64,000 nt of DNA from Epiperipatus broadwayi (taxonomy: Eukaryota; Onychophora; Udeonychophora; Euonychophora; Peripatidae). The stretch lies in contig JAQFVV010012446.1 of assembly GCA_028023455.1 (NCBI GenBank), forward strand, positions 1,180,001-1,244,000. The letters are read 5' to 3'. A program made the position numbers and the translations under genes. How positions within the stretch are numbered: position 1 is the first letter of the stretch; each line of letters opens with the position of its first letter. The notes beneath the pieces are model-generated. The model did not search any database. It was not told the origin of the DNA and saw only the letters and a program-made list of their open reading frames with translations. This document shows, one piece after another, positions 1 through 11,221 of the stretch.

Positions 1-1320
1 TTTCCAAAACATTGACATTTCTACTTAACTAAAACAAAAATAGATAATTTTATAAAGAAATAAAATGCATACCTACATAAAAAAATTATATTTTATATTA
101 TCACAAAACATAAATCATAATTATGATATTAATATGAATTATTATATTTTAATTAGTGATTTTTTTTTCCCAGAAATGAAATTTAAATAGAATTTTATTT
201 ATTTCTAAAAATGATTAGTGCAAATAAAATATATTATCCTAAAATAATAATAATCCATAGAATTTCAAACATACTGGACAGAAGAATATGGCATGATCAA
301 TAAAAGTTATAAAGCAATGTTTTGGTATTCTTAAATAATAATGCATAGAATTTCAAAATTACTGAACAGAACATGGCATGATCAACAAAAGTCATAAAGC
401 AATGTTTTGGTACTCTGTAACAGTAATATGCAGAACATTATCTATAAAAAGACATGCTAAATAAATCACAAATTTCTTTTTCAAAAAAAAAACTATTATA
501 TGAAGAATGAAAAACATGTGCATTGAATTCCAATTTTAATTTCTTTTAGTTTTAATATCTCAAAAGAAACTATAAGACAAATTAAATTTGCATGTTAGCT
601 ATAATTATGGTGAACTTTTTCAACAAAAATGTACTCAGCTTTAGGTTATAAAGAAATAAACCACCTCGTTAAGCAGATGAACAAATATATGCAAATTTGA
701 ATTACAAATACAAACGAAGACAACAATCAATATGACATAAAATACATCCAAAAAACCATAAGACTGCTCACTATTTCTTTTGGTAAAATAATAAACATCA
801 TTCTATAGATAAAACGTTTCCTCAAAGGTAGAAACACAGCTAGTAATAGAATCTATGAAAATGGAAAAATATATATCATATGCCGATATAAAAATATGTA
901 ACTTCATTTCACTTGATAAAGTACTGGCATCACAAGTTCAGGATATTAAGCATTTTTTTATTTGTATTTGTAAAACCCTTCATCAAAGGTAATATGTACA
1001 AAAATACCAATGTTCTCAATTTGATTAATAATAAGAGCTTTATCATTGTTATAAAACATGTCAGGCATTTGCTGTTAGATTCATAACATTATGCACCATA
1101 AGTGTGCCTTTAAATCTATAGATATAATGAGAAAAACAAAGTTCAGCCAGTAAGTGACATAAATCCAATGCACAATGAATTAATCAGATATACCAATACT
1201 GATGGTCTTAGTTATAACATAGTTGAATGATTGAATAAAAATATATTTTACAGATCAAATACCAAATTGTAAAATAATAAAATAATTATTTGCTTGAGTT
1301 GGTTTTTTAAATATAATGTC
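1..1320. other. AT-rich non-coding DNA, likely SAFB-like intron
   Basis: No gene or splice-bounded exon is visible. It contains a diverged duplication (AATTTCAAA...GGCATGATCAA near 267-325 and 345-400). A stretch at 663-705 resembles one arm of the hairpin element at 25693-25796. Confidence 0.5.
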
Positions 1321-1371
1321 CCAACTCCTCACTGAAGAGACCCATAAGTCGAAACCGGTCTGGGGATGGGG
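1321..1371 (+). ncRNA. Hammerhead-ribozyme-like motif, family C (degenerate copy)
   Basis: The order CUCA-CUGAAGA-GAC-(CCATAA)-GUC-GAA-ACCGGU-C-UGGGGA is that of a type I hammerhead. Stem I pairs UCCUCA with UGGGGA (one G-U pair), stem II is GAC/GUC with G10.1-C11.1, and the six bases after GAA form the palindrome ACCGGT followed by the expected cleavage base C. Position 7 is A instead of U, which the hammerhead core tolerates. No conserved repeat unit is visible around it, so it is probably an old fragment. Confidence 0.55.
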
Positions 1372-2210
1372 ACAATCCAAGATAAAAATGATTTGAATGT
1401 CTTCTCTTGTAGTAGCATTTATCATAAAATAAAATTTTAAAAAAAAGCTTGTTTAGAGCTAATTAGCATGCTCTTAATTTTACTTATTTAGTTAAGAATA
1501 TGAACCTAAGTTATAAATATTCAATCACATTCAAATATTTTCCAAATATAAAAAAATTCAATTCAGACCTGGAATCTTAAACAGTTTTCTAATATGAATC
1601 TACTATTTAATAAATTTTCTACTATATATATTTAGTTTAGACAATTTGAAGAAACTTCAAAATTCATTATACTTAATACTTGAGTAGTTTTATGCAGTTC
1701 TAGTTAGAAATAAAAATTTGATTTATAATCAACTTGGAGCTAAATTATTCAATATTATATCAAAAAATTTGATGTTTAAAATTTTTTAGCAATAGCTGAT
1801 ATTAATTACTGTGAATTTTAAAAAAAAAATATTTACAATTCACAAAATATATTAAAATTTTCATATTTTCAACTCACAAAATATATAAAAATTTATTTAG
1901 ACATGGTAGCATTGATTATTTTTTCCATACATGTATCTAAATATTATTGTCTGAAATAAAATTTTATTAAAATCGATTTGAAAAACTGACAGATAATCAT
2001 AGAACTGCACTGAGATTAAAAGACTAGAAAATAGTTAAAAACAACTGGCATCAAATCTAAATTAATGTAACTGATATTTATATATTACAATTATGGAAAA
2101 CTTATCTGTTTACTAAACATTCAATTAATATATTATAACAAAGACTTTAATCAACACACTAATATGATACAAAATTCAAGAAAGTAAAGTATACATTAAA
2201 TTTTTCCAAT

Positions 2211-3177
2211 TACACCCGGGTCTCTTTTTACGCGGACTTATTTAACACGATTTTAAAGTTACGCGATTCGTGTTTTACCGGAAGTCGAACTCCGATAATG
2301 CGCTGTTACTTTAAATAATAAATTTTGAGCACTTAGGTTATATTGAAAGTAATTGCACATTATTGGTATTCGACTTTCATCTTAGTAATTTCCATATTTT
2401 CAGTGCTTTATAATAGTAAGATTTTATGCAATAATGAAATTAAAATCATGATTTCCACATTTTATGTATACACACATTAAATTTTACAAGATTATAATGT
2501 GAATTTGTTCAAACATTGGGCGTGTTAATTTTGCATTTTAAATCACATTCTGTTTTTGCTTTTTAAAAAAGAACGTAATCAATTATTAATCATTTAGTGT
2601 CAGCAAGTTAATTTTAAAAAGTGAGTAATAGCAGTGGGCACAATTAAAATTGAAAATTAAAGACAAAAATAAGAATTTAATTTTTAGTTGTTAGATTAAT
2701 TACTAATTACGTTGTCACCAGAAAAACATTAACACAACATGAGAGTGACGTTGGCGCTAGTTGTATTTTCTCTTGTGAAGAATCTGGTTTTTTTTTATGA
2801 GTTTGCAAACGAACCTGTTTAACGGCAAATAGCGATAATAATTAAAACGTGTATAAAAAATGTAAATTACTGTAAATTATGCGCATAAAAATATATTGTT
2901 TTGAATAAAATTAAATATTATAGTTAAAAAAAGTTTGTCTTGTATCAATTTTTTTCTAATTTGAAATTTTTTATTAGTCATATTTTATTTCCTTATTTTT
3001 TTTTAGCGCGAATTTTAAAGTAATTTTACGTTTGGTGCTTTGCTTTTGCGCGAATTTTGAAAAATCACAGACCGCATCCCCCCCTTTTCAATGTAAGACA
3101 CATCTATTTTTGCACGATTTCGTTTGCGCGTGTTTTCTGAGGAACCTATCTATCGAGTAAAACGAGACCCAGGTGTA
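2211..3177. mobile_element. DNA-transposon-like element with terminal inverted repeats
   Basis: The left end begins TACACCCGGGTCTCTTTTTAC and the right end is the reverse complement of TACACCTGGGTCTCGTTTTAC: about 22 bp of terminal inverted repeat with few mismatches, in a block of 967 bp. CpG-rich patches (ACGCG, GCGCGAATTTT) lie just inside both ends, unlike the surrounding AT-rich DNA. If TA is the target duplication, the element proper begins CACCYGGGTCTC. No transposase frame is present, so this would be a non-autonomous element. The superfamily is not recognised. Confidence 0.6.
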
Positions 3178-5279
3178 CTTTATTACAGGATTAAATTTGG
3201 CACATATTTAGATGTCATGCACAATCTTTCTTTGGTTTCTAAAAAACCTGAATGCACAAGATTAATTTCTGACATGTTATTTATGACATCCAAAACCAAA
3301 ACACTCATAACATGTGACTATAATTTAGAAAGTATGTTACCACAAATTAAGCAGTCTAAATTTATTATTTACTTTTGCACTGAGTATTAATAATTATAGA
3401 CAAACTTTATTAATAATCTGGACTACATTACTTAGAATTTCAAAAATCACACCGAAAATTACTTGTAAACATATGAACATAAATAAAATATTACATGCCA
3501 AAAACTAATCTAGTCAATGTAATAAATCAATATTATTTCACAATTAAATCGATGCCAAAGTCAAATTAAAAAATTCGCTACCTATGGTTTTTCTGGCAAA
3601 GCAGACTTCTCAAAAATATTAATTAATGAATCAAATTAAAATTGGTTATAAACTATAATTTATTAATACTATATATTGTAAAATTATTCACAATTTAATT
3701 TTAAAATCAAATTCTGCTTTATTTGTTTCATAATACTGCAACAATTCATGTAAGAATTTGAATAGAAATTTTTATCAATCTACAGTATTGTAATAAATAA
3801 TAAATATCATTTTTTGTTAAAGTTTTAAATTAGGAAGTAATTTTATAGTTTATTTCAAAATATATATTTGTAATGACTTTTATTATAACTATAATGACTT
3901 GTGATTTTATTGATTGAATATTTTATTGTCAAAACTTGAACACAGAAATAAAAGCCTATTTTAAATAAAATTAAATTTTGATCAACCAGCAGCCAGAATA
4001 TATAAACTAATTAAAACCTTATGGCCTTTTAAAATACTATTCAGATATGAGAATAGATGTTTAAAGGTAATTTTAAAAATATTGACATATTATACAGTCA
4101 ATCCCTAACATTCAAAGTACTTTTTAATTCATTTTTAATTACATTGAAAAATTGATAATCTTTGTTGCTGTAACATATTAAAGTGGGACTTCTTTTAGTG
4201 ATCCTATTTCTAGAGCTCTTCTTAGAAAAAGTATATTATTTAAAACATTACAACTATAATGGTATTTAAGACAAAGGTAACCAACATACAATTCACTTGC
4301 TAAACATAGGATATAGTAAGATTGAATGTGATATATCTGACATCTGATTATAAACAAAAAGCCTAAATCTTATAAAGAAATATTGTAATTTAAAAAACTT
4401 TATTAATACTCAGGAAAAAAAAATTCTATATTACAAAAATTTTAATTATAAAAAAAAAAAAAAAATTTATTCTGCAGACATTCTGCCATTACGCGACCCT
4501 TGTTTCATGAGATGCCTAATTCAGTACTAGTTCAGAATGTTTTTAATTTTTGTAAATAACAACAATCTTACAATTGAAAGTTGTCCTTTGTATATTTTAC
4601 AATTTTGTTCTTTATATAAATTATTTTCATTCATAAAATTGATAAAAAAAAAAACATATCTAAGTGAATCAAATTTGGAAAATTCCCTGATCCTTTAATT
4701 AAATAACATTAAAAATTTATTAACAGCAAAAAAATCCAATGCTTAAATATTTTTATTATGAAAACAAAGGCTAAATATTATTTATATATAAGCTTTTTAC
4801 AAAAAATGAGTAGCACAAAGTTGTATATCATGTTGTACATGAACTTATGCTTGAAGAAATAAAACATGAACCATCAAATTTAAGTTAATATGCTCAAAAA
4901 TCAGCAATTTTGTAATTGTTAAAAATTTATACTGATGCAATGAATAACACTTTTCACCTCTGGATGCAATGAATAACACTTTTCACCTCTCTTTCATACT
5001 ATTAATTTGAATTTTTATTCAAATTTGATTTGTGAAAAATGAATCTATGTGTCAAATTATCTAAATGGAAAAATATTTATACATATTTTGCTTTTATAAA
5101 TATAATACTTTAAGATACACACAGCCTTAATAGATTCACAATTGAATGCACTTATCTTAATATATAAATATGACACATATACAAACAGATCTACATAACT
5201 GGCCATGAAGGTTGGCTTAGGTTCAAAACATTAAAGTGTTTTAAATTTCAGAATGTTTTTATTTCCAGCTTTGAATTAA
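3178..5279. other. AT-rich non-coding DNA, likely SAFB-like intron
   Basis: No convincing coding exon on either strand. The 88-codon frame running 3124-3390 starts inside the right terminal repeat of the preceding element and shows no recognisable domain. A short tandem duplication (GGATGCAATGAATAACACTTT-like unit of about 29 bp) occurs at 4933-4991. Confidence 0.5.
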
Positions 5280-5323
5280 AGTCTCATTGATAAGGACAAA
5301 ATCCGGAAACCAGTCCGGGGAAT
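5280..5323 (+). ncRNA. Degenerate hammerhead-like motif, family C
   Basis: CTCA-TTGATAA-GGA-(CAAAA)-TCC-G-GAA-ACCAGT-C-CGGGGA aligns with the other family C copies. Stem II GGA/TCC is intact, but C3 and G8 of the core are changed and the palindrome is imperfect. It is probably an inactive relic. Confidence 0.35.
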
Positions 5324-6587
5324 TGATTACTCATTAATGTTACAATGGATAACACTAAAATAACAGTTGTTTTATCATATAATTTGCAAAATAAAAGAAT
5401 TTAGTGATTTGTTTTATTAAAAACTTAAAAAAATTAATCAACTTGGTTAAATATATATATACTGTTTATTTTAAATGCTGAACTGGCTGATAAAACTCCA
5501 AAATTCTTTATTAAGAGTTTCAACGAGCTGCTTATATTCATATCTTTTATAAATATATATAATAATGAACGGACTATCACTAAAAAGATTTCTCAACTAT
5601 GAAATTATATTGCATACACCTGCATTCAAATTTGTATCAAAAAAATACTAAAAGATAATCGTTAATTTTAAAATATCGAAAAAAAATGTAATTTATAACA
5701 AGCATAAAAATTACATTTTAAAATATCAGAATTTGGACAGTAGCATTATTTATCTTCAATATTTAGGATATTCCATAATTATCACTCGAAAGTTTACATT
5801 TTCAAATATATTAAAACATGCTTTAATTTGTTTTTGTATCAGTGTAAACTATTTTAAACTTGGCCTTTTTTTTAACATGCGTTGCCCACTTTATTTAGGA
5901 ATTCTTTGATACGTCTTTTCAAAACCACTATACTACTGATGTGATCCATCGGCATCGTCACGTGCTAATTAAATTCATCAGTTTACATTGAAAAACTAAT
6001 AGCAACTGCCAAAACTACTCAACTACCTACAAACTATCATTGCATTAAAAATTGCTTTTACTTAAAAGTTAAAACCTATATCTGAACATATTTAAACATT
6101 TACAAAGGCTGAAAATATATTGTATAATTTTTTATTGTTCCTACATATAAAGAATTAACGTAAAAGAGGCCTAAGATTTAATGAAATGATTACCAATTTA
6201 ACGTTAAACCATTAATTTTTATTTTTCATCTTATTATTAGCAATAGAAATAAAAATATAAATACAAATATCTAAATGCTTTCTTATTTCTTTCACAATTA
6301 TAAATTCATTAGATCGGCTTTATATTTATAGAAAGTCAAGCTAAATGCTAAAAAACCAAATAGGAATAAAAAAAATAGCATAATGTTAGATGTGTACCTT
6401 GTAAGCATTTGTGTGTCTATCTATGTATCGATATATGCATATAAATACTCAAATATAAATTTACATTTGTAAATAAACTTATTCAAAAAATGAAAAAATG
6501 ATCATGGTTTCCAAAATCAAAGATGGAGACGCGTCAATTAAATTAGTTACATTTAAAACATCATCAATATAAAAAATGCATACATAC
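5324..6587. other. AT-rich DNA, likely intron 1 of the SAFB-like gene
   Basis: Adjacent to the splice donor at 6587. No exon, RNA gene or clear repeat boundary is seen. Confidence 0.5.
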
Positions 6588-6722
6588 CTTTTGTAATCGT
6601 TCGATTAAAACTGCTTTAACACCAGTTTTTTCTAAATTTCGTTTTTCCAATTCAGCTCTTAAATCAACAACACGTAGATCCGCAATATTTTTTTTAGAAA
6701 TTACTTCACCGTTAGAAGCCAT
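6588..6722 (-). CDS. First coding exon of a SAFB/SLTM-like SAP-domain protein
   Basis: A 45-codon exon is read on the minus strand from ATG at 6722 to a splice donor (AAAAG|GTATGT) whose GT is at 6587-6586. The exon is exactly 135 nt, so the intron is phase 0. From about residue 13 the peptide reads [15 protein letters not shown], then a glycine turn and VLIERLQK, which is the helix-turn-helix of a SAP DNA-binding domain. This arrangement, a SAP domain at the extreme N-terminus following DLRV-DLRAEL, is typical of scaffold attachment factor B and SAFB-like transcription modulator, nuclear proteins that bind matrix-attachment DNA and RNA through SAP and RRM domains. The start context is strong (A at -3, G at +4). 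The RRM exons are not visible in 1-6587 and should lie further left. Recognition of the SAP domain is firm; the SAFB identity is inferred from this short stretch. Confidence 0.8.
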
Positions 6723-6845
6723 GTTTAACGAAAAAAACGTGGAGTGGTACCCGGATAAAATTATTATAGCGCCCCCTGTAGTAAAAAAAAAAGTTTACTA
6801 TAACGTCATAAGCTACATAGTTGTTACGACGCACATTTTTAGTGA
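6723..6845 (-). promoter_or_regulatory. Presumed 5' UTR/promoter of the SAFB-like gene
   Basis: This is the DNA just upstream of the SAP exon start. It is richer in CpG than its surroundings. It holds an AGCGCCCCCTGTAGT block (6768-6782) that matches the core of the CTCF consensus in reverse orientation. It also holds a TGACGTTA half-CRE on the minus strand (near 6802-6811). No TATA box is obvious, as in many housekeeping promoters. The transcription start cannot be placed from sequence alone. Confidence 0.4.
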
Positions 6846-7109
6846 ATAATATATTGTACTTACCTAAAAAATCGTTTTGTTGTGTTATCAATGTATTTTT
6901 AGGGTACTGTATAATTTATAACTGCTTAGAAAAAAGTATAAATAAATTGATATAGGGAAAAAAAGAAATAGAAAAAGTTTTAAACTAAATTAATGTACTG
7001 TACTGTATATAATTATGGAAATATGTATAGTGCTTGATAACATTGGATAGAGCTCATTATTGTTCGGGGCAGGCATTTGAATATCAAAGAAAAGAGATAA
7101 ATGTGGTAA

Positions 7110-7572
7110 ATATATATCATTGTCAACGATTATCAATCCACTGCAGAATGAAGGTCTCTCCAAGTTCAATCCATCTTTTCCGATTTTTAACTTTTCTTCT
7201 CCACATCACCTCTGCACACTTTCTTATTTCATCCATCCATCTTACATGTGGTTTATTTCTGGGTCTTTTACAATCTCTTGGAGTCCCGTTTAAGATTTCA
7301 ATTGTCCATCTAGTATTATCTCTTCTAACAATATGTCCCGCCCAACTTCATTTCAGTCTTAATTTTTTCAATGAGGTCAGTAACACCTGTTTGTTCTTTT
7401 ACCCGTATATTGCTTTTTCGATCTCTTCTTATTACTCCTAACATACATCTCTCCATACTTTGTTGATTGGTCTGAAGTCTCTGTAATGCTTCTAATCCAC
7501 AAAATACACTTTCTCAATGTTGATTTCCTAGTATTATTGTATAATCTAATTGTTACTGTTGCATTTTTAAAT
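7110..7572 (-). pseudogene. RTE-type LINE, 3' fragment with internal deletion
   Basis: On the minus strand this matches the 3' part and tail of the full RTE element at 33416-36631: position 7110 corresponds to about 33430. The last segment (7525-7572) corresponds to about 34305-34360, so roughly 0.5 kb of the reverse transcriptase end is deleted between them. Several frames are broken. It is a 5'-truncated and decayed relative of that LINE, not a host gene. Confidence 0.7.
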
Positions 7573-7679
7573 ATATATATATTATAATGGGATGGGGGAT
7601 AGGAAGTGGTTGCAAAAAGGGAGGTTGATCATCATCATACCTGGGGTGATGGCAAAATCATCATCACTCCCAGTCAATT

Positions 7680-8170
7680 TAAATTGAAATATCAAATTAA
7701 TTATTAAAGTAATGTTTAATAATCATAAATATATAAGTAATGTTATATTATAAAGAGAGCATAAGATATAAGAACTCTGAGATATCACTAAGTTATCAGA
7801 AGAGCAACTAAAAGCATAATTAACCATATATCAACCAGCATTATCAAGTAGAAGTAATTATAAATAATACTCAAAATAAACCTTTCATCATCATGGATGA
7901 TCACCAACTAAAATAAATCGGTACAATAAAACAAGTCAATCTTGTGACTGGATTGGAAATGGGTATTCAGTAGACCAGGCTAACTATTGAGCCTTTGCCA
8001 ACTTGGGCAATTATTTAAACATAACATGGATGCACCACTTAAGTGCTAATCCATTAGAATACATAACCAGAAAATCTAAATAATGCTGGGATACAAAAAC
8101 ATGCTGATCATCATCAATGCTCATGCCACATGTATTGGTCAACTATAAACTTAATTTCTAATAAGACTAA
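7680..8170. repeat. Dispersed repeat R1, copy 1
   Basis: Similar in sequence and orientation to 27240-27640. Shared blocks include GTCAATCTTGTGACTGGAT, AGACCAGGCTAACTATTGAG and an AATGCTGGGA block, with substitutions and small indels between. There is no coding capacity. It might be the non-coding end of a LINE or a long SINE; I cannot classify it. Confidence 0.6.
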
Positions 8171-8855
8171 ACTAAAATCTAATGTAGTGCATGGGCTTTA
8201 AAAAGTATTCTCTTTTGCGCCAACCAGGTTGATGATTGATCATCTCTGGATGTCCAAAATTACTAAATACACATCCCTATTCATATATTCATCCCATGCT
8301 CGAATCTAGCCCAGAGAAAATAATCTCTATTACTCTTTGTGACCAAGAGATGATGGAAACAATTTTTTAACAATTGAACACAAGTTTATTAACAACAATA
8401 AAAAAAAATTATCACATTTGTAATTTATGAAATTATTGTACAAAATTAAAATTATTACATTAATTTACAATACTTCTTAATAAGTTTCCATAAACGCATA
8501 TCTGTGATTAATACAAAATTCAAGTTATTACATGGCAGTTTACATATATATTCGCACAGACGCGCAATTTATAATATACAACTAATATATTTCAATTGAT
8601 ATTCAATAATGACAAAAATGATTACATTTTACATATATATCCTATTTTAATTTGTTACAATAATAATATTTTCCTAATTGATTCCATTTGAAAAACATGC
8701 ATAAATTTCACACATATACATGTGTATAAACAAAATATAGATTTAAAATTATAAACAGAGCAAAACTTTTCATACAGTATTGCCACCTGTGCTAAACAGA
8801 GTAATCAATGGATGCCAGAAGGCTTGTGCATAAAATCCCTATCTAATGCCTACTC

Positions 8856-8914
8856 ATCCAATATCCCCAGACTAGTTTCTGGCTTGTGGCCCTCGTCAGT
8901 GAGGAGCTTTGGAT
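8856..8914 (-). ncRNA. Hammerhead-ribozyme-like motif, family A
   Basis: Read on the minus strand: stem I outer AUCCAA/UUGGAU and inner UCCUCA/UGGGGA, core CUGACGA, stem II GGC-(CACAA)-GCC, GAA, palindrome ACTAGT, cleavage C. U7 is C, a tolerated position. The base pair expected next to the core in stem II (10.1/11.1) is G/A here rather than G-C. Confidence 0.65.
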
Positions 8915-9573
8915 CTGAGAGCACTGCATCTAGATCTTGGGATCTAATGCAACCGTCTAGTAACCACCTTTTATCTCAACTACAAAACTATGAGAATGAA
9001 ATTGAAAACACAAAAAATATTTTCAATCTAAGCTCAATAGCTTATATAGTCATATGGGTCTGAACTCAGTTCAGCACCCATACATTTTGGTGTCTTTGGC
9101 TCTTTTACAACCATAGCCACCACTATCCTATTAGGCAGGATTGGTCTTAAATCATTAAGCATCACATGATCACATTTCCTATACAAGCACATTAATTGTT
9201 GATAAACAGAGCAAAACTCTCCATACAGTATTGCCACCTGTGCTAAACAGAGTAATCAATGGATGCCAGAAGGCTTGTGCATAAAATCTCTATCTAATGC
9301 CTACTCATCCAATATCCCCAGACTAGTTTCTGGCTTGTGGCCTTTTTGGTGTCTTTGGCTCTTTTACAACCATAGCCACCACTATCCTATTAGGTAGGAT
9401 TGGTGTTAAACCATTAAGCATCACATGATCACATTTCCTGTACTAGCACATTAATTGGTTGATAAACAGAGCAAAACTCTCCATACAGTATTGCTCATAC
9501 TTTGTAGCTAAACAGAGTTAACAAGTGGATGCCAGAGGGTTGTGCATAAAATCCCTAGATCTAATGCCTACTC

Positions 9574-9629
9574 ATCCAATATCCTCACTGATGAGCCTCA
9601 AGCCAGAAACTAGTCTGGGGATCTTGGAT
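9574..9629 (+). ncRNA. Hammerhead-like motif at the inversion junction, family A
   Basis: Stem I is complete (AUCCAA...UCCUCA with UGGGGA...UUGGAU) and the core is CUGAUGA, but its 5' stem strand is supplied by the minus-oriented unit and the rest by the plus-oriented unit. The turnaround thus lies inside the ribozyme stem. Stem II is damaged by a deletion (GCC..GCC). This looks like a template switch or fold-back priming event at the stem I hairpin. Confidence 0.5.
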
Positions 9630-10019
9630 CTGAGTAGGCATCTAGATAGGGATCTAATGCAAGCCTCTGTGTCCATTGATCTCTTTTAGCACAATAGGCA
9701 CTACTATATGAGAGTTTTACTGTATTTGAATTGTTTAATAACAATTATTGTTAGTATGAGATAGTGATCATTATTTTTGGTTTTACACCAAACCTGCCTA
9801 ATAGGATAGTGGTGGTATGGTTGTTAAAGAGCCAAAGACACCAAAATTATGGGTACTGAATTGAGTTCAGACCCATATGACTATATAACTATTGAGCTTG
9901 GGTTGAAAATACTAAAAGTGTTTTAAATTTCATTCTCATAGTTTTGTAGTTATATAGAGTTAAAAGGTGGGTGCTGGAGAGTTGCATTAGATCCTAAGAT
10001 CTATGTGCAGTGCTCTCAG

Positions 10020-10078
10020 ATCCAAGGCTCCTCACTGATGAAGGCCACAAGCCAGAAACTAGTCTGGGGATATTGGAT
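10020..10078 (+). ncRNA. Hammerhead-ribozyme-like motif, family A unit 1
   Basis: Stem I: AUCCAA/UUGGAU, internal loop GGC/UA, then UCCUCA/UGGGGA. The core is CUGAUGA, stem II GGC-(CACAA)-GCC flanked by an A-A mismatch, then GAA and the palindromic ACTAGT, with C as the predicted cleavage nucleotide. An internal loop in stem I facing a small loop II is the usual layout of fast natural hammerheads. Confidence 0.7.
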
Positions 10079-10475
10079 GAGTAGGCACTAGATAGGAATT
10101 TTATGCACAAGCCTTCTGGTGTCCATTGATTGCTCTTGTTAGCACAAGATGGCACTACTATGTGGAGAGTTTTGCTGTATTTTGAATTGTTTAATAACAA
10201 TTATTGTGCTAGTATGAGATAGTGATCATGTGATGTTTAGTGGTTTAACACCAAAGAGCCTAATAGGATAGTGGTGGCTATGGTTGTTAAAGAGCCATTA
10301 AGACATCAAAATGTATGACATTGTTACCCATATGACTATATAAGCTATTGAGCTTAGATTGAAAATATTAATTGTGTTTTCAATTTCATTCTCATAGTTT
10401 TGTAGTTAAGTAGAGATAAAAGGTGGGTGCTAGAGGGTTGCATTAGATCCTAAGATCTAGATGCAGTGCTCTCAG

Positions 10476-10534
10476 ATCCAAAGCTCCTCACTGATGAAGG
10501 CCACAAGCCAGAAACTAGTCTGGGGATATTGGAT
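10476..10534 (+). ncRNA. Hammerhead-ribozyme-like motif, family A unit 2
   Basis: Same fold as the previous unit, with internal loop AGC instead of GGC. All core nucleotides (CUGAUGA, GAA, cleavage C) are kept. Confidence 0.7.
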
Positions 10535-10940
10535 GAGTAGGCATTAGATAGGGATTTTATGCACAAGCCTTCTGGCATCCATTGATTGCTCTTGTTAGCA
10601 CAAGATGGCACTACTATATGGAGAGTGTTGTTTTGTTTTGAATTGTTTAATAACAATTAATGTGCTAGTATGAGATAGTGATCATGTGATGTTTAGTGGT
10701 TTAACACCAATCCTGCCTAATAGGATAGTGGTGGCTATGGTTGTTAAAGAGCCAAAGACACCAAAATGTATGGGTACTGAACTGAGTTCAGACCCATATG
10801 ACTATATAAGCTATTGAGCTTGGATTGAAAATATTATTGTGTTTTCAATTTCATTCTCGTAGTTTTGTAGTTAAGTAGAGATAAAAGGTGGCTGCTGGAG
10901 GGTTGCATTAGATCCTAAGATCTAGGTGCAGTGCTCTCAG

Positions 10941-10999
10941 ATCCAAGGCTCCTCACTGATGAAGGCCACAAGCCAGAAACTAGTCTGGGGATATTGGAT
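10941..10999 (+). ncRNA. Hammerhead-ribozyme-like motif, family A unit 3
   Basis: Identical in its core, stems and palindrome to unit 1, 921 bp upstream, and equally intact. Confidence 0.7.
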
Positions 11000-11221
11000 G
11001 AGTAGGCACTAGATAGGGATTTTATGCACAAGCCTTCTGGTGTCCATTGATTGCTCTTGTTAGCACAAGATGGCACTACTATATGGAGAGTTTTGCTGTA
11101 TTTTGAATTGTTTAATAACAATTATTGTGCTAGTATGAGATAGTGATCATGTGATGTTTAGTGGTTTAACAATTAATGTGCTAGTATAGGAAATTTGATC
11201 ATGTGATGAGATTTAAAATTA

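Larger units (their letters stand above)
8752..11208. mobile_element. Family A array: tandem and inverted hammerhead-bearing units in a single insertion
   Basis: This 2.46-kb block is flanked by a perfect 13-bp duplication AGATTTAAAATTA (8739-8751 and 11209-11221), so it entered as one insertion. Its left third (to about 9590) carries units in minus orientation and the right part carries plus-orientation tandem units. The boundary TTGTTTAATAAC recurs at 9731, 10187, 10643 and 11108, giving periods of 456, 456 and 465 bp. Each full unit has a TATATAAG stretch, an AGATCCTAAGATCT palindrome, a hammerhead-like fold, and a region that pairs with the inverted units. The three similar 68-codon minus frames here are consequences of the repeat and are not proteins. 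The fixed TSD and concatemer layout suggest retrotransposition of a multimeric RNA, as in retrozymes or Penelope-like elements. Confidence 0.8.

Noticed and set aside
9994-11121. Three similar 68-codon minus frames (LLNNSK...VPSCANKSNQW...GLCIKSLS) suggesting a tandem gene family
   Set aside because: They read the antisense of family A repeat units containing the hammerhead. Their similarity reflects tandem DNA duplication, the frames end at repeat features, and other family A copies break them.
9540-11210. CRISPR-like array because of regularly spaced similar blocks
   Set aside because: Repeat units are about 460 bp with no short direct repeat/unique spacer alternation, in a eukaryotic context.
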